Notes under the pieces: model-generated | Told to the model about the DNA's origin: nothing | The model's input: only the letters and a program-made list of their open reading frames with translations | Databases searched by the model: none | NCBI GenBank assembly: GCA_949358305.1 | Contig: OX442316.1 | Span: 13,206,001-13,270,000, forward strand | Direction: 5' to 3' | Origin: Strigamia acuminata | Taxonomy: Eukaryota; Arthropoda; Chilopoda; Geophilomorpha; Linotaeniidae | Length of the DNA: 64,000 nucleotides | Made by a program: the position numbers and the translations under genes | Shown here: positions 42,340 through 54,717 of the stretch, in pieces | Layout: each line of letters begins with the position of its first letter | How positions within the stretch are numbered: the first letter of the stretch is position 1

Positions 42340-44969
42340 AAATATGTTTTGGTTTCTGCTTTGAATTTATTCATTTTTAAAATAAAATAAACCTTTGGAA
42401 TTTTTATTTACAAAATTACTTCGCACTTTTCTCACACGATGGCGCTCGCGTAGTTTTATTAAGAGCACGTGATCTTGGAGGCGAATGACAATAGAAGAAG
42501 ATCATTTTAATGGCAGCTTTAATTTTCTCGAATTTCACGATGAATTGGGTGAGTTTTATCGATTAAAAATAATTTTTGTGGTAATTTTTAACTGAAACGT
42601 ACGAGGACGAATGAAAGGTTATAATTTTTATCGTGCGATCACGTATGTGGATCGTTAGTAACTTCTTCACGCCGCCATTATGAAAATATATTAAGCCGAG
42701 CGATTCACGGGTGCAAAAAGTTCAATCTTCCTTTTTATTAGGCTGCTGGAATCGAATCTTTTATTGCTTTTTCGTGCCCATTAATAAAAAATGATAAATG
42801 GAGTTGAAATCTCGGACAAAAATTAATTTCGTGAGCTCTTGGATTAAGACAAACGCCCGTCGATATCATCCTGGCAAGGACAAAGAAAAGGCAAGGCAAA
42901 TGTCTCAAATTATCCTAGAAATCTTATTTCAGTTACACAGCTGTCCCTAACGACTCGACTCGAAAAATGTTGAAATAATTGAAAGTAAACCGAGAGATAT
43001 GATAGGCGATTCGATTATTGTGTCTATACTAAATTAAATTAATAAATTTAATGTTATTCAAGCACTCTACTTTTAGATTAAAAAAGATTTTAAAAGTTTT
43101 TTTTTTTTTTTCCAAGGAATATGTGATGATACCTGCAGCAAGTCAGAATTTTAATGTGCACTGCTGCACAGAAGACTTACTTACATTCCCGATTTTAGAG
43201 TAAGGTAACAAATTTAATTACGAAACTATGAGAGTCTTTGATCTAACATTTTTTCTGTTTTTTGTTGACATTTTATACAAACATTTTAAGCCAAATTCAA
43301 ACTACACACAACGGAATTAATTCTTTGTTAATTTTTTGCGTGTGAATAAAAATATCACGTGTCTATTTGCATGGCACAGAATAGGATAAAGTGGTTTGCT
43401 GTGTAGGAATTTGTAGTTTGAATTTTGGCATGGAATCGGACAGAATTGGACACAATGTGAAACGAAAAACCGTGAAGGGAGGTCTTTCTCTTTCTCTTTC
43501 CATGTAGAGCAAGAGTGCATTGGATCGACGTAAGGTGAAAGAGAAATGCCGAAGGACGGTCCCGTATTGATCGAATGGGAGCGTTAGTTTGCACGATGTC
43601 GATTAGCACTTGATTCAGGGCGAGGAAATTGAATCAAGCCTTTTAGACGAGAGGAATGGAGTCTGTCAGCGCTGCTGCCACTCGCTGCGTGGCAACGCGT
43701 GGCAGTCGGCTCACACGACGCTCGACTTCGATCAGTTTATGTGTTGCATATTGAAAAGTTGAACGAGGAAAAATTCGTTCAACTTTTTTTTTTCTCTTTC
43801 CATTTTTTATCGAAATTAATTCAGCAAAATTACTTTTTGACAAAAAAAAGGGGATAGAATGCACGTTTAGTACCATTAGCAATTGTGAAGAATTAAAAGT
43901 GGTAAAAAAGACGAGGCGTTCTTTTGTCCGCGTGTCACGAAATCAGAGTGACACATGCCGAGATTTTGATATGTACGGAAAGAAAGAAAACGGACCACGC
44001 CTGTGCACTTTTGAAAGCCTTCTGTCGGTTCCCTGTTTAACGCTTGCTAATCAAATATGTCAAAAATTTTTCAATTTTTTTTCGGTGGGGGACGGGGGGT
44101 TGGGAAGGGACGTGTGAGATGTGGGAGTTGGGTTTCTGACACACTACTTGAATGGTGTAATGACCTAAATCGTTGAACACGGTGTTGTTACACATGTAAG
44201 CAATAATTTATGGAGTATTGATCTTATTCAGCTGTAGTCATACAACTGAATGTGCTGTATCAGAATTGATTCGCTCGTTGATGGTTGGTTTAAGCTTTAG
44301 GTTCGCTTACCTTTGTTTGTTTATTTGGTTTATTTATTGTTGAGTGGTATACGGTTATTTTTGTTTTACGATTTTCTTCCGAAAAAGGGTTTTATTTATA
44401 TATTTGTGGGTGTAGGAGTTAAAATATGAGGAATAACAAGAATATTCGCTATTGCTGTTGAATTTTTAACTCGCACTGAAGGGATGCGTGACGTTTCGAT
44501 CTTGGGACTAAAGTCGTTGTGAAAAATATGAAATTTTTAGCGAATTGATATCGACTGCGCGCGCGCAAATAACTTTCATTTCCAGCATTGCCCTTGAGCT
44601 AATCATTCAAAATTTTGTATTAGTTTTTAGTTCTGTGCGGAAAGAGTTTTTTTGCTTGCTTTAAATCATACGCAATCATTTTTTTAGAACTCGTTTGGAT
44701 GAATTATTTATGATTCATCATACATTACATGTTGCATTTTGCAAAAAAAAATCTTTTTTTTTTTCTATTATTTTTTTTTGCGTAAGGAAAATAAATTGTG
44801 ACAAGTGAAATAAATGAATTATTCTCTCGAGATTTTTTTTTAATGTTTAATGAAGTTGAATCATAGATACATGTTCCCCGATGCATAGATAGACGACTTC
44901 ATTGCGCGTCTGAATTTGTCTTAAAGTAGAATATTCGTAAAATTGACGGATTTTCTGGTTTGTAAACTA
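42340..44969 (+). other. Intergenic region downstream of Dscam
   Basis: No coding sequence with recognisable similarity on either strand. A/T-rich with runs of poly-T. The modest open frames at 43355-43882 (minus) and 43899-44117 (plus) show no domain. Confidence 0.65.
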
Positions 44970-45414
44970 CAGGCGATCCCCGCTTAAGGCTGTTATTTTG
45001 TTGCAGAGAAACAGAAAGTTGAGTGAAATCAGCTAAAGGAGGAAAAGCAAGGAAGCGGGTAAAATTCTAAACCTTTCACGAGCACAAGTTGAAAGGGAGG
45101 GTCATCACACGCAAGCTTCAAGATTGCAAAATCAAACTTGATTTGATTGGAGCGTGTGATAGCGAGCACGCTTAAAAGCATAATTTTTGAACCGAGGTTT
45201 CACCCGTTTCTTCTTCACTCGCTGGTATAGGTTTTTGACGGATGTCATAATTATCCGATATCTGCCGATACCGTTTTTTCCCTCCCAAATGTCGGTCGAT
45301 ATTCGATACCGATACTTTTGTCAAATTAATTTTTTTTTAAATTGTTTTTGTTGACAGCGTTATAATGAAATCGGGTTATAATATTGCGAGCTGCGTTGTA
45401 ACGAGGGCCTACTG
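44970..45414. mobile_element. pogo/Tigger-like MITE with TA target duplication
   Basis: Left end CAGGCGATCCCCGCTTAAGG; right end reversed CAGTAGGCCCTCGTTACAAC. These match the CAGT(A/C)GNCCCTCGNTTAACG style of pogo/Tigger elements. Both ends are flanked by TA, the Tc1/mariner-pogo target. It is about 445 bp and has no transposase frame, hence non-autonomous. Confidence 0.7.
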
Positions 45415-48400
45415 TAATCTGATGTAATTGTGTACGTTTATTAGCTTCCAAAAATACTCAATTATCCTGTTTAATGCTCATTTTTGTGCATCCTTGATTA
45501 TTTTCTGGTCAAACTAGCTTTTAATTTGACGTTTTGAGCACTCGGTTTTATGACATGCGAAACAAGTTTATGGTTGCGTCACTTCCTGTTGCTGTGCACG
45601 ATTCATTCGCGGCAATAAACTGTTCTATTTAGTATCTTAAGGTTGAAGTGTTTGCGTATAAAAATGCAATATTTGCTGGATGCATAAATTGAAGTTTATT
45701 TTGCGGTCGTTTGGTTGCTTTTCTCGGTTTGAAATTGATTTTAGAATGTAATTTGCTTTAAAATTAAAAAAAAAAAAGGGAATGGCTGTTGCAAACACAA
45801 TTTTTGGCACATCGATGAAGTCGCATCCATAAACAACGCAGCAGGAAGGCGATTGTACATTTTTATCTCATTATCTTGACACGAGTTTTCACTATTTTTT
45901 GCCATAGTAGCATGGCAAATAACATGGTTTCATCTCTGTTCTGCGTGTTGGTTGCAGAGAATTTTTGAAAGGGGCGGGATGCCAAACAGGGCACGCAGTC
46001 AGGTTTAAGAAATGGAGCTCCTGAGCGGTGATGTTTGAGCTATTAGGTCAAATACGGGTTATTAGCCAAGTAATCGCAGCGATTAGTCGTTTTACCAATA
46101 TTTTTGCTGCTCATTAATTGCTAATCGTTTACGGGTGCATTAAGTAAGTAAGATCGCAACCGAAATCATTTGGGTTTGGTTTGGTTTTATAAATGTGCAT
46201 GCAAATGTTTTGATTGCTGCATGAAAAAATAGGGAAGGAGTTTTTTTTTAGACTAAAAATTTGTCATTATGAGTTTTTTTTTTTTAAGTTTGGTTGCGTG
46301 GATAGGAAGATACGGCGAGGTCATCCAATCAAGTAGGTTTGGCTAGTTGCGGGATAAATTAGAAAAAATTGGCTTTGGAGAAGGATAATTGTGTGTATTT
46401 GCTGAGTAATTATTTATTTTGTCTTTTTCTGTCGTGTCTCACTGCATTTTGTTAATTATTAAATATTAAAACAGTTTGTCGTGTAAATTAAATATTTGCG
46501 AGCCAAACAAACAGGAATTGCATTTGGTCAATCGATTTGTCTGGTTTTCTACTGTCAAATTACGTGAAATTTGAAAAAGTGTCTATTTGTATACACTAGC
46601 TTAGTCTTTTCTTATCACGAATGCACATGCATAAATAAGAGTTGTAAATATTGGATTTAACTGATTAAATGCGAATAAAATGTCGGTATTCATTAATTTA
46701 TTTTGTTTATTTTCTTTAGGAAGGATGTCGGTTCGATGTGATTGCAGTTTTTCATGTTGCGAAGCAAAAATTAATTAAACGTGTAGGCCTATCGCAGGAA
46801 ACTTATTCAAAATGAGATTTGAATGGAAACATTTTAAGATAAAATTTTGGATTTTTGTTGGGAACAGGAAATTCGAGGTAAGTTTTATTTATATATTTTT
46901 TATTTGTGTGAACAACATAAGAAAAAAATGGAATAAATTAAAAATTCCAAAAAACAAAATTGGTATAATAGTTGGCTGGGTGCTTCTTCTCGAGTTATTG
47001 GAGTCACGGTGTGTTAAAACTGTGGTTTAAAGGGACACGTCATAAAGGGGGAATTGGAGGCTGCGCCATGTTTGGTCGCCAGGGTCACTTCGGTGACCAA
47101 CTATTTAAATGGGTTGAATTATTGTGATAATAGGGGGAGATTACATTTGGTTATATACTCTATTATACTTGAATAAAAATGTAAACTATTGCGTACGTGT
47201 GCTTTAATTTGTAATCGATCTAAATCAGTTTGAATCCTGTGACATCCGAACTCTAAGGTGACTTTTAATTATTCTAAATACAATTTCGAGTTGTTGAAGT
47301 GCAACACGGTGCCCTGACGACTCATTAATTATTCACTCTGGTGTCAGCAAAAGTTGAATCGACTTCTTTCTCTTTCTCAACGCACAATACTCGCTCAAGT
47401 TGTAACAAAGCCGAGTTAGTGTTGGTAAACAGTATTATCTCGTGTTGGTAATAAAATCAGAGCAGCCTCGTGTTGTAAGAAAGGAGAGCAAACAATCGCC
47501 CGCTTGTGCGAGCGCCTCTTGGGACGCAAAAAAAGCAAATCTAAAACATGCAGCAGTAAGGAAGGGTAAGTTTGCACTCGACAAAGATGTAGTTTGCTAA
47601 TCTCTCTGGAGTCTCGGCTGGTTCAGTTGTAGTTGTTTGATTTGCGCCCTTGTTGGCAACAAGATCCGTCGGAGGTGAATTCTAAATTGGAGCTGTGGTA
47701 TGAAATATACAAGAATGCAGAATTTGTTTTGTGTTTGCAGCGGAGAGAGAAATAATCCATTGAGAGATGGGCTGGAGTTTAATGTTGCGGATTTGAAAGT
47801 GGTGTATATTTTCATGGGCCATGAGAGCTGAAGAATTTTGTGCATGGTTTCGTTTCGTTTGGTCCAATTCCATTTTGACGATTGTCGCCGTTGTATCGGA
47901 GCTCGGAGGTCAGATGCTCGAGTGTGGATGGCATCAAGTTAATGGTTATAGTGAGTGGTCATCATTTTCGTCGCGCACGCTCTTTCTGACTCTCGTGGAG
48001 AGAGGACAAGTTGAGGTTCCGCTGTCAAGTGAAAATTGCTCGATGGAAATTCTCTGTGAGGAATTTCTATGACATCGGTTGCTTCATTTATGACTTGCTT
48101 CTGTTATATTGGAAAATGGAGGTGCTAAAGCGTGGAATGTGCAACTGATGCATTTTTCTGCCGTTTGTAAATGGATTTTGCCAAGTTTGTTTGGAAGCCT
48201 AATGAAATTATTAAAGGATGAGTTAAATGTTTGTGGTTATATCAATTGGAGGAAATGGTTTTGAAGAAATCAAAGGGAGGACGATTATTGCGAACAATTG
48301 TTCGTATTTTAATGAAATGGATTTGTGAAATGGAAATTAATTTTTTATTTGTTTGCTAATCCTTTGCATAACTTTGTGAACTTTGTGGGATTAGGGGAAT

Positions 48401-48611
48401 GGTTGAACTGATCTGGAGAGATACACGTTGGATGAAATGGTAGTTTAGTTGCGATGCGTTTATTATTTTTGTAATTGCGAATAAACTGCGAGCTCGTAAT
48501 ACCTAGATTACAAGATACGGCATGTTTTGGTAAAAATTTGTGATTATTCCATGTTTGTTTTGGAAGAGTAAACACATTTATAGTTTTTCTTTAGTAATTC
48601 TAAACAAATAG
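45415..48611 (+). other. Intergenic region before H2A
   Basis: No supported gene. The open frame at 47821-48072 is mirrored by a similar one on the other strand and has no recognised domain. A pyrimidine/purine patch and sporadic GC-richer sequence (47320-47540) were noted without function. Confidence 0.6.
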
Positions 48612-48705
48612 GCCGGCGATTCTCAAACTGCGGGTCGGCACACAACGATGGGTTGCGACTAGCGGACGACTTTCTCAATAAGTATGAAGTGGGTCGTGAT
48701 AAATT
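48612..48705. mobile_element. hAT-like terminal fragment
   Basis: GGCGATTCTCAAACTGCGGG, GGGTTGCGAC and GTGGGTCGTGAT are the hallmarks of hAT non-autonomous ends (TTCTCAAACTNTGGGTCGCGACCC). The other end was not found, and the fragment lies only about 240 bases upstream of the H2A promoter. Confidence 0.5.
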
Positions 48706-48943
48706 GCCAAAAATTGTTAAAATCTTCGAAACAAACGTCGCATGTTATTTTTAACGGAAAATCGATTTTCGTTTCTGCGGTGGTTTTTTTGGGTTTTTTT
48801 TTTACTATGCAACTAATAAACAAAATCTCAAGTGTACTACGTAGGCCTGTACAAGCCAACAGTCTAAGGACAATGCCGCTACCTATCGGTAGGATCTTGC
48901 GTTGGCGACGTTGTAAGATCGTTCTGGACTCGTGTGGCCTTTG

Positions 48944-49028
48944 ATTGGCTCGTTGCGTCTTAGGTATCTTTAACGTCCGCACTCAAAACTGACTATACAA
49001 GCAGGTTTCATTTGGTTCATAGTCATTC
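48944..49028 (+). promoter_or_regulatory. H2A core promoter: inverted CCAAT, TATA-like, initiator-like
   Basis: ATTGG (inverted CCAAT) at 48944-48948, TATACAA at 48994-49000 and TCATTC at 49023-49028 as a possible initiator about 30 bases after the TATA-like box. This leaves a 5' leader of about 35 bases, typical of replication-dependent histone genes. Inferred from spacing. Confidence 0.5.
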
Positions 49029-49057
49029 AGCGTTTGATTTTCAATTTTCATACAACC

Positions 49058-49432
49058 ATGTCTGGTCGAGGTAAAGGAAACGTCAGTGTCAAGTCGAAGA
49101 GCAAATCTCGGTCTACGCGCGCCGGCCTTAAGTTCCCAGTCGGTCGAATCCATCGTTTACTCCGCAGGGGAAAGTATGCCGATCGTATCGGTGCTGGATC
49201 TCCGGTCTACTTGGCTGCGGTGTTGGAGTATCTGGTGGCTGAAATTATGGAGTTAGCGGGAAACGCCGCGAGAGACAACAAGAAGACGCGGATAATTCCT
49301 CGACACGTGGTGATGGCCATCAAGAACGACGAAGAGTTCTGTAAATTGTTGTCGAGCGTTACCATTGCGGAGGGTGGCGTTATGCCCAACATTCAGGCCG
49401 TTCTTTTACCCAAGAAGACCGACAAGAAGTAA
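49058..49432 (+). CDS. Divergent replication-type histone H2A (intronless)
   Basis: A 124-residue core histone that would pair with H2B in the nucleosome. It starts [16 protein letters not shown], has [19 protein letters not shown], the L1 loop [29 protein letters not shown], the invariant [19 protein letters not shown] and the tail [10 protein letters not shown]. All acidic-patch positions (E in LEYL, E in VAE, E in MEL, and DEE) are kept. It is not H2A.Z (has NNAARDNKK-type core, not the Z signature) and not H2A.X (no SQ[ED] tail). Compared with Drosophila H2A it has unusual changes: LKFPVG for [19 protein letters not shown] for [26 protein letters not shown] for RHLQLAIRNDEEL, IAEGG for IAQGG. 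The start ATG is in ACAACCATG. It stands alone, with no other histone gene within the window. The 3' stem-loop supports an expressed S-phase-type gene. Confidence 0.95.
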   Translation: MSGRGKGNVSVKSKSKSRSTRAGLKFPVGRIHRLLRRGKYADRIGAGSPVYLAAVLEYLVAEIMELAGNAARDNKKTRIIPRHVVMAIKNDEEFCKLLSSVTIAEGGVMPNIQAVLLPKKTDKK

Positions 49433-49475
49433 AAAGTTGCGAGGGAATCCGGTTTCCGTTGGAGATGCGACGATC

Positions 49476-49491
49476 GGCTCTTTTTAGAGCC
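49476..49491 (+). terminator. Histone mRNA 3' stem-loop
   Basis: GGCTCTTTTTAGAGCC lies 43 bases after the H2A stop: a perfect 6 bp stem with a 4-base loop, matching the metazoan consensus GGYYCTTTTYARRRCC bound by SLBP. It indicates a non-polyadenylated, cell-cycle-regulated transcript. Confidence 0.92.
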
Positions 49492-49501
49492 ACACGATTT
49501 A

Positions 49502-49520
49502 TGGAGAGGAGAAGCGAAAT
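49502..49520 (+). promoter_or_regulatory. Candidate histone downstream element (U7 site)
   Basis: Purine-rich stretch TGGAGAGGAGAAGCGAAA starts about 11 bases past the stem-loop, the usual spacing of the histone downstream element that pairs with U7 snRNA. Assigned by position and composition only. Confidence 0.6.
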
Positions 49521-51248
49521 TAATTAATTGGTTAAATAAAAATAAATTCGATTTTAAATTACGTTTTATAAATTGTTTATTTTTTTTAAGACGAAATTTT
49601 CTGTTATTAGAAACAAGAAACAATCGTGTACCGATTTGCCACACGATTTAAAGATTAAATTGTATTATCGTTTAATGTTTGAATACGTTTCTACGTGATG
49701 ATTAAGTGTTGTCGTTGTTTGAATTATAAGTTATTTATTATCAGGCTCCTAAAACACAAATTTCACAAAATTTTAACCGAAATAAAATTAATTTTTGCTT
49801 ATTTCTTACTTGTTACCAATAAAGCTTTTATTTTGATTTTTTAAAGTTTTCGGTATTTTGGGGGTCCGTAAAATACGCGTAAATTGTACACGACACATTT
49901 TTATTATTTTTTATTATTTTCGTGGCATTCCCAACAGGTATTGTCTTGCTTAGACGTTGGTACTACGTCAAAAATTTAGAGAAGACATAAAATATTCAGG
50001 TTAAACGAAATATTCGTTTAACCGTTTCGTTTTTTTATCCAGAAATTCGGGGGCTGAGGTTGACTCTGAATTCTCTCTAAATATAAAATGATGTTTATTG
50101 CGTTGAAGAGTTGGCTGTAGGTTATGTGCATTAGCAATAATTAAGTAAACTAGTCAAACATAAATATTAAAGATTCATGATGTGCATTCGGTTGCACGTG
50201 TGATTTAGAATGAGTATGTATTATGTATCAGTTCTAAGTCAATTTTAATACAATGCTTAGCCATTCATTCGTACAAGTATGGTGTTAACGCCCTTCTCGT
50301 TTATCTTGTTGGCAAGCTGTGATATCTGAATTTTTCATGGACGTAACTCCTGGTGCCTCAAGTCGAATAAAGAGGCGATTTTTTTGTGTAACTAAGATGA
50401 GATAACAGATTTCAACTGAATAATGTGCGACGGAAAAGGAAAGTGGGTTTAGTGAAACCCGCATCGAATTGACAAGATTTTCAAAACGAGATACGAGTTA
50501 ATCAGTGCTGTACATCAAACCATATAATAGTAGTATGATCAAACTAAGTTTGTGAACAGAGCGCCCTAATTAAGACCTAACACCATATGAAATTGGCATT
50601 TAATGTGTCGTCACGTCATAAATAACGGGGCTATAAAATTTAAGGGTTGCCAATGAAGGCAGTAAATGAATTGGCGAGTGATTAGCATGAGTTGTCAATT
50701 ACGGAGTAAATTTTAGTTTATAGCTCTTTGCCTCGTGATTCCGGCGAAAATAGGCTGTGCAGACATGTTACCATAGCACCTGGGAAACGGAGTGACGTCT
50801 TGGAGCCCATTGGTTGGCCATACCACATTCACCATTACCATATAGAAGAGTCACCTTTGCAATTCATGAGGTGAATTCTAAATCAACTAAACAAGCGACG
50901 TCTTGAAGAAAGGAAAGGTGGTGGTTGCTTTTACTTTTACAATGAATTATTCACTCTTCTTTGCATTGTGGATCTCATCACTAACACGAAAATCTGAATG
51001 TGAGTGAGCGTTGCAGAGAGAATGATAGTGTTGAAGCAACACTTATTAAAGGATGGCACACATTTCAATTACGATGGAAAAAAATATATATTTGTTTAAC
51101 TTTACTAAAGGTGGATTCACATCATGTGGTTTTGTAGTTTTGGTGGCTTTTTTTCCAATAAAACTAATACAATGTATTTGATTTGAGAGGATTTTGTTTT
51201 GGGGTTTGTTTATATAGTTCAGTTTTTGGATTTTACGCGAAAATGGTA

Positions 51249-51691
51249 CCGTATATCCTCGCGTATAGTGCGAAATATTTATCGCGAATTTTGGACCTCG
51301 AATTGGGGGGGTCGCACTATACGCGCATAATAAAAAATAAAAAATAAAAAATTGACGTACACGTAACGTATTGTCTATGTGCATAATTCGTACGAAGAGA
51401 ACTTCGTTTATCCCGTTTACAACACACAATACGACCAACCGACAATCCAAATAATGCAAATTACGCAACAATCCAGCAACCCGTCATCAAAATATAAGCA
51501 AAGAGGAAAAAATTTTTTGATTTTCAAGTTTCCTTTTAAATAAACAAACTTATCAAACCACATTTTGCAGTGTTGTGGTACACAAATGTTAATTCGCATT
51601 ATACGCGCATACACCACTTATTAGCAAATATGGCGCCTAAAATGGGGGGGTCGCATTATACGCGGGCCGCATTATACGCGAGGATATACGG
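51249..51691. mobile_element. 443 bp TIR element with TA flanks
   Basis: Ends are CCGTATATCCTCGCGTATAG..GCG and, inverted, CCGTATATCCTCGCGTATAA..GCG: 19 identical bases plus near-identity beyond. TA lies on each side. Both arms continue with GGGGGGGTCGCA(C/T)TATACGCG internally. It has no transposase, so it is a non-autonomous DNA element of Tc1/mariner-like target preference. The overlapping minus-strand open frame (51046-51471) is not a gene. Confidence 0.85.
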
Positions 51692-51898
51692 TAATTAAAA
51701 ATCCTTCAGTATCAGGTGATCAACAAATTCTGCTTTTACTCACGTTGCTTCAACTGAGATTGAAAGCCATGATAACAATCGCGAGGTCAACCCTTGGGTG
51801 GCAGTCATTTTGAATTTGGTTGTAAAAACCGAAACCAGGCATAATCCGCTTAAGACACCACACTACAGCCTTTGCACGGTATCTTGATGCCTTCAAAC

Positions 51899-52025
51899 CA
51901 GAGACGTAGCTAGGTTTTTAGCGCCCTTGGCAAATATTCTATGATTTTTTTGATTTTCTTTTTGATGGCCCATCGCTGGCGCCCTTCCACTATCGGCGCC
52001 CTTGGCAACTGTTGCTATGCCACTG
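51899..52025. mobile_element. hAT-like MITE inserted in an older repeat
   Basis: CAGAGACGTAGCTAGG at the left and, inverted, CAGTGGCATAGCAACAG at the right, with shared inner GCGCCCTTGGCAA / TTGGCAAC. Flanks CTTCAAAC and ATTCAATT resemble a degraded 8 bp target duplication. The left flank is a copy of the family B arm (TATCTTGATGCC), so this is a nested insertion. Confidence 0.7.
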
Positions 52026-53196
52026 ATTCAATTCAATTCCATTTTTGCACAAAAGTCTAAAATTGTTTATTTCACACAAGTGGGTGCAGACTGTATATTT
52101 GGGGTTTCTGTTAATGCAGTTTTTGGAGATAACTTTTAGGTTTGTGGCTGTTTTTGATTTTCATTACGTTTGTAGCGGCACTAAAATTTTTCAAACAAAA
52201 ACTGACTGCATTTAATTTTTAAATGTATATATAATTTAATTAAAAATCCTACATCAAACGTCTCAAATCATTTTTGTTCGACTTTGAAGAAATCAGTCGA
52301 GCAGTTTATTTACTACCTGAATTTTAAAATGTTGAATATTTAGTTCATTTTTAAAATTCATTTTTCTAACAATTTTAATTTGGCTAAGTGCACTTGGCAT
52401 GAATAGGTAATTTTGAAAGACAGCGCGACGGACTTGTGTCATCCGTCTTGGATGTCAACACAAAAAGTATGACGTATCGCGTTTTCCTTTCTCGACATAA
52501 ATCAAACGTTTGTTGGAGTTGGCTTTTTTTCTATTGGAGAAGCGAGGGAAAGGTTCAATACTGGTTATCCTCCTTACACGTTAGCTTACCACATTCTTCG
52601 AGGGTGGTGTAGTGTGAGCGAATACAAGGTGTTACTGTAAGGCATGCAGCTGTTTGATAACCGGCTTTGCGAGACGAATCTTGCTCATTTCTCAATACTG
52701 CTGTTTATGATGGGTGCAGAGATTGATGTTAGCAATCCGATTACGTGTTGTAACACTTCGAATTGGTCGAGGCAGCGTTTGGACTTGGGATTTTGAATGA
52801 TAACATGTGGAATTCATTTGACCAAATTTATATTGTTTTATTTGATGTTCTTGTGGCGAATTAAAAAATGTACAGTTGGTTAAAGCTACACAAATAATCT
52901 TGTGTTTGGAGAGCCAGCCTGGTAATGTTTTGTTAGTTAATGAAACGGGAACGGGCGCTATTGGATACTGGTTTATTATCCACACAAGTTCGGATCAATA
53001 TCAGCGAAGAATTATCGGATTAGGAAGGAAAATTTGGTTTGTAAAGTGCATGTACTTATGTTAGAATATCACGAAATGATAATAGAAGTTTATTATTTAT
53101 ACAATTCGGATGCAGAGTTGAAGGAGCCTCTCGTGAGATCAATGATGAACAAACGGGGTCGTCGTTCTTTTGAGTGATCTTAGAGTCGAAGCAATC

Positions 53197-53431
53197 TATA
53201 CTCTTTCCGCACTCAAGAAGAGCCTTGGAATCTTGGCTCCCATTGGCCAAGCCATATCACTTGTGTAGTGATACATAAAAAAAGACCCAAAACACCAGAA
53301 ATGCATTATAGGGAACTACTTTTCTTTGTTGTCGAACTTCAACTATAATAACTACATACAGTTCTGAGTAATCAGACTAGGCCAATGGGAGCCATGATTC
53401 CAGGGCTCTTCTTGAGTGCAGAAAGAGTATA
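53197..53431. mobile_element. MITE family D, copy 1
   Basis: Long TIRs of about 54 bases with only a few mismatches: TATACTCTTTCCGCACTCAA then GAAGAGCC..TGGCTCCCATTGGCC, and the inverted partner GGCCAATGGGAGCC..GGCTCTTCTTGAGTGC to AGAGTATA. Starts and ends with TATA, suggesting TA targeting. It has a 127 bp middle with no coding capacity. Confidence 0.88.
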
Positions 53432-54702
53432 CACACAACCTGAATTCAGCTCGAACACTGGAGCTTATAAGCAGTATCCTGTGGTGGAAATCACTCTAAA
53501 CACTATAACTGGTACTCACAAGACGTAAATACGTTTTTGCTTTCTGCTTTTGAACTTTAGAATTTGTCCTCGATTGAATGTCGTTTCAAAATTGATTTGC
53601 GGTGTCGTTATACAGTGACATCGTATTACTTGTTATCAAGTTTCTCACTAGTTTTTTGCCATCAATTTTGAATTGACATTAAATTTTCATTTAGCTGTAA
53701 AATATATGCTGGGATAAAATATTACAAACTGCAAAAATAATGAATATGAATTTATGTGACAAGACTAGTGAATTTTGAAACTATGTTGAATCCAAAACAA
53801 CGTTCAAAATTAATATGGCCTGTGGTGGCACGAGTGAACTGTGACCCTGACGAATAAATAATCGAGGTATTATTGAGACTGTGTTAAAGTTTTCAATTGG
53901 TTTATATTGGTTTCTTAACAAGAGGGCAAGGTTATAAGGTTGTTTTAATTAATTTTTGTTTGGATTTTTTGGTTTGTTTAAATTTTTTAATTAATTTGCA
54001 AAGTTTTGCACGAGTTATTCTGTATTTTTGCCAAAGATGGCATCTTGTAGGAAGTTAGCGTGCATGTTGTCATCACACTGTTAGTTGTCGTACCTCCCTT
54101 TCACTTTGCCTTGCTCGGTTTATCTGCCAGGTATCATTATAATTTCATCGCGTCTCCTGCGTGCTCTCACCGCCATCCCTGTAATCCGAAGTTGGCCGTG
54201 AGTTAAATCGATAATGTTGTTGTACGCAGGTGCACAAGCCACGGTCTAAAACCGAATAGAGGAGGAGAGAGGTCAGTTTAGGTTGCGTTCGATTTACTGC
54301 AGGCATCTTTTTATTCCCAAGAAATTTTCCAGTTGCGATGCATTCTCTTTCTTGAGCTGTGTTATTAGAATTTTATGGATTTTCATGGCTTATTAGACAG
54401 CGATGCCTACGCGTGAATGACAATTGGCGTGTACATGACGGCAAGAAGCGAAGATCAAAGAGTAGCTCAACTATAATTTGCTTAGCAGCTTATAATGTAG
54501 TGAAGAATAGTTACTTTTTATTTTTGTTGTTGCTAAATTATACACAAGAAGCGAGGATGTCAAAAAACACGACGATAAATTTGATGTTTAGTCTTCGTTT
54601 TGAAGCGTTAATTATGGGCCTGTTTTGTTTTGCTTTTCATTTTTAATGGGTTTGACAGAATAATTTTCTTTTCTTTTTTTTATTTTTGTCTTCAATCGTT
54701 TC

Positions 54703-54717
54703 GGGGGGGGGGGGGGG
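54703..54717. repeat. Poly-G run
   Basis: Fifteen consecutive G in AT-rich sequence, preceded by TTTC and a long T tract. The exact length is likely unreliable in the assembly. Confidence 0.8.

Noticed and set aside
47821-48072. 83-codon open frame upstream of H2A
   Set aside because: An overlapping frame of similar size is open on the other strand, with no recognised domain, start context or promoter.
49058-49432. H2A.Z or H2A.X identity for the histone gene
   Set aside because: It keeps the [14 protein letters not shown] core and lacks the H2A.Z signature, and there is no C-terminal SQ[ED] motif.
51046-51471. 141-codon minus-strand open frame
   Set aside because: It runs through the TIR of the element at 51249-51691 and has no similarity to a transposase.
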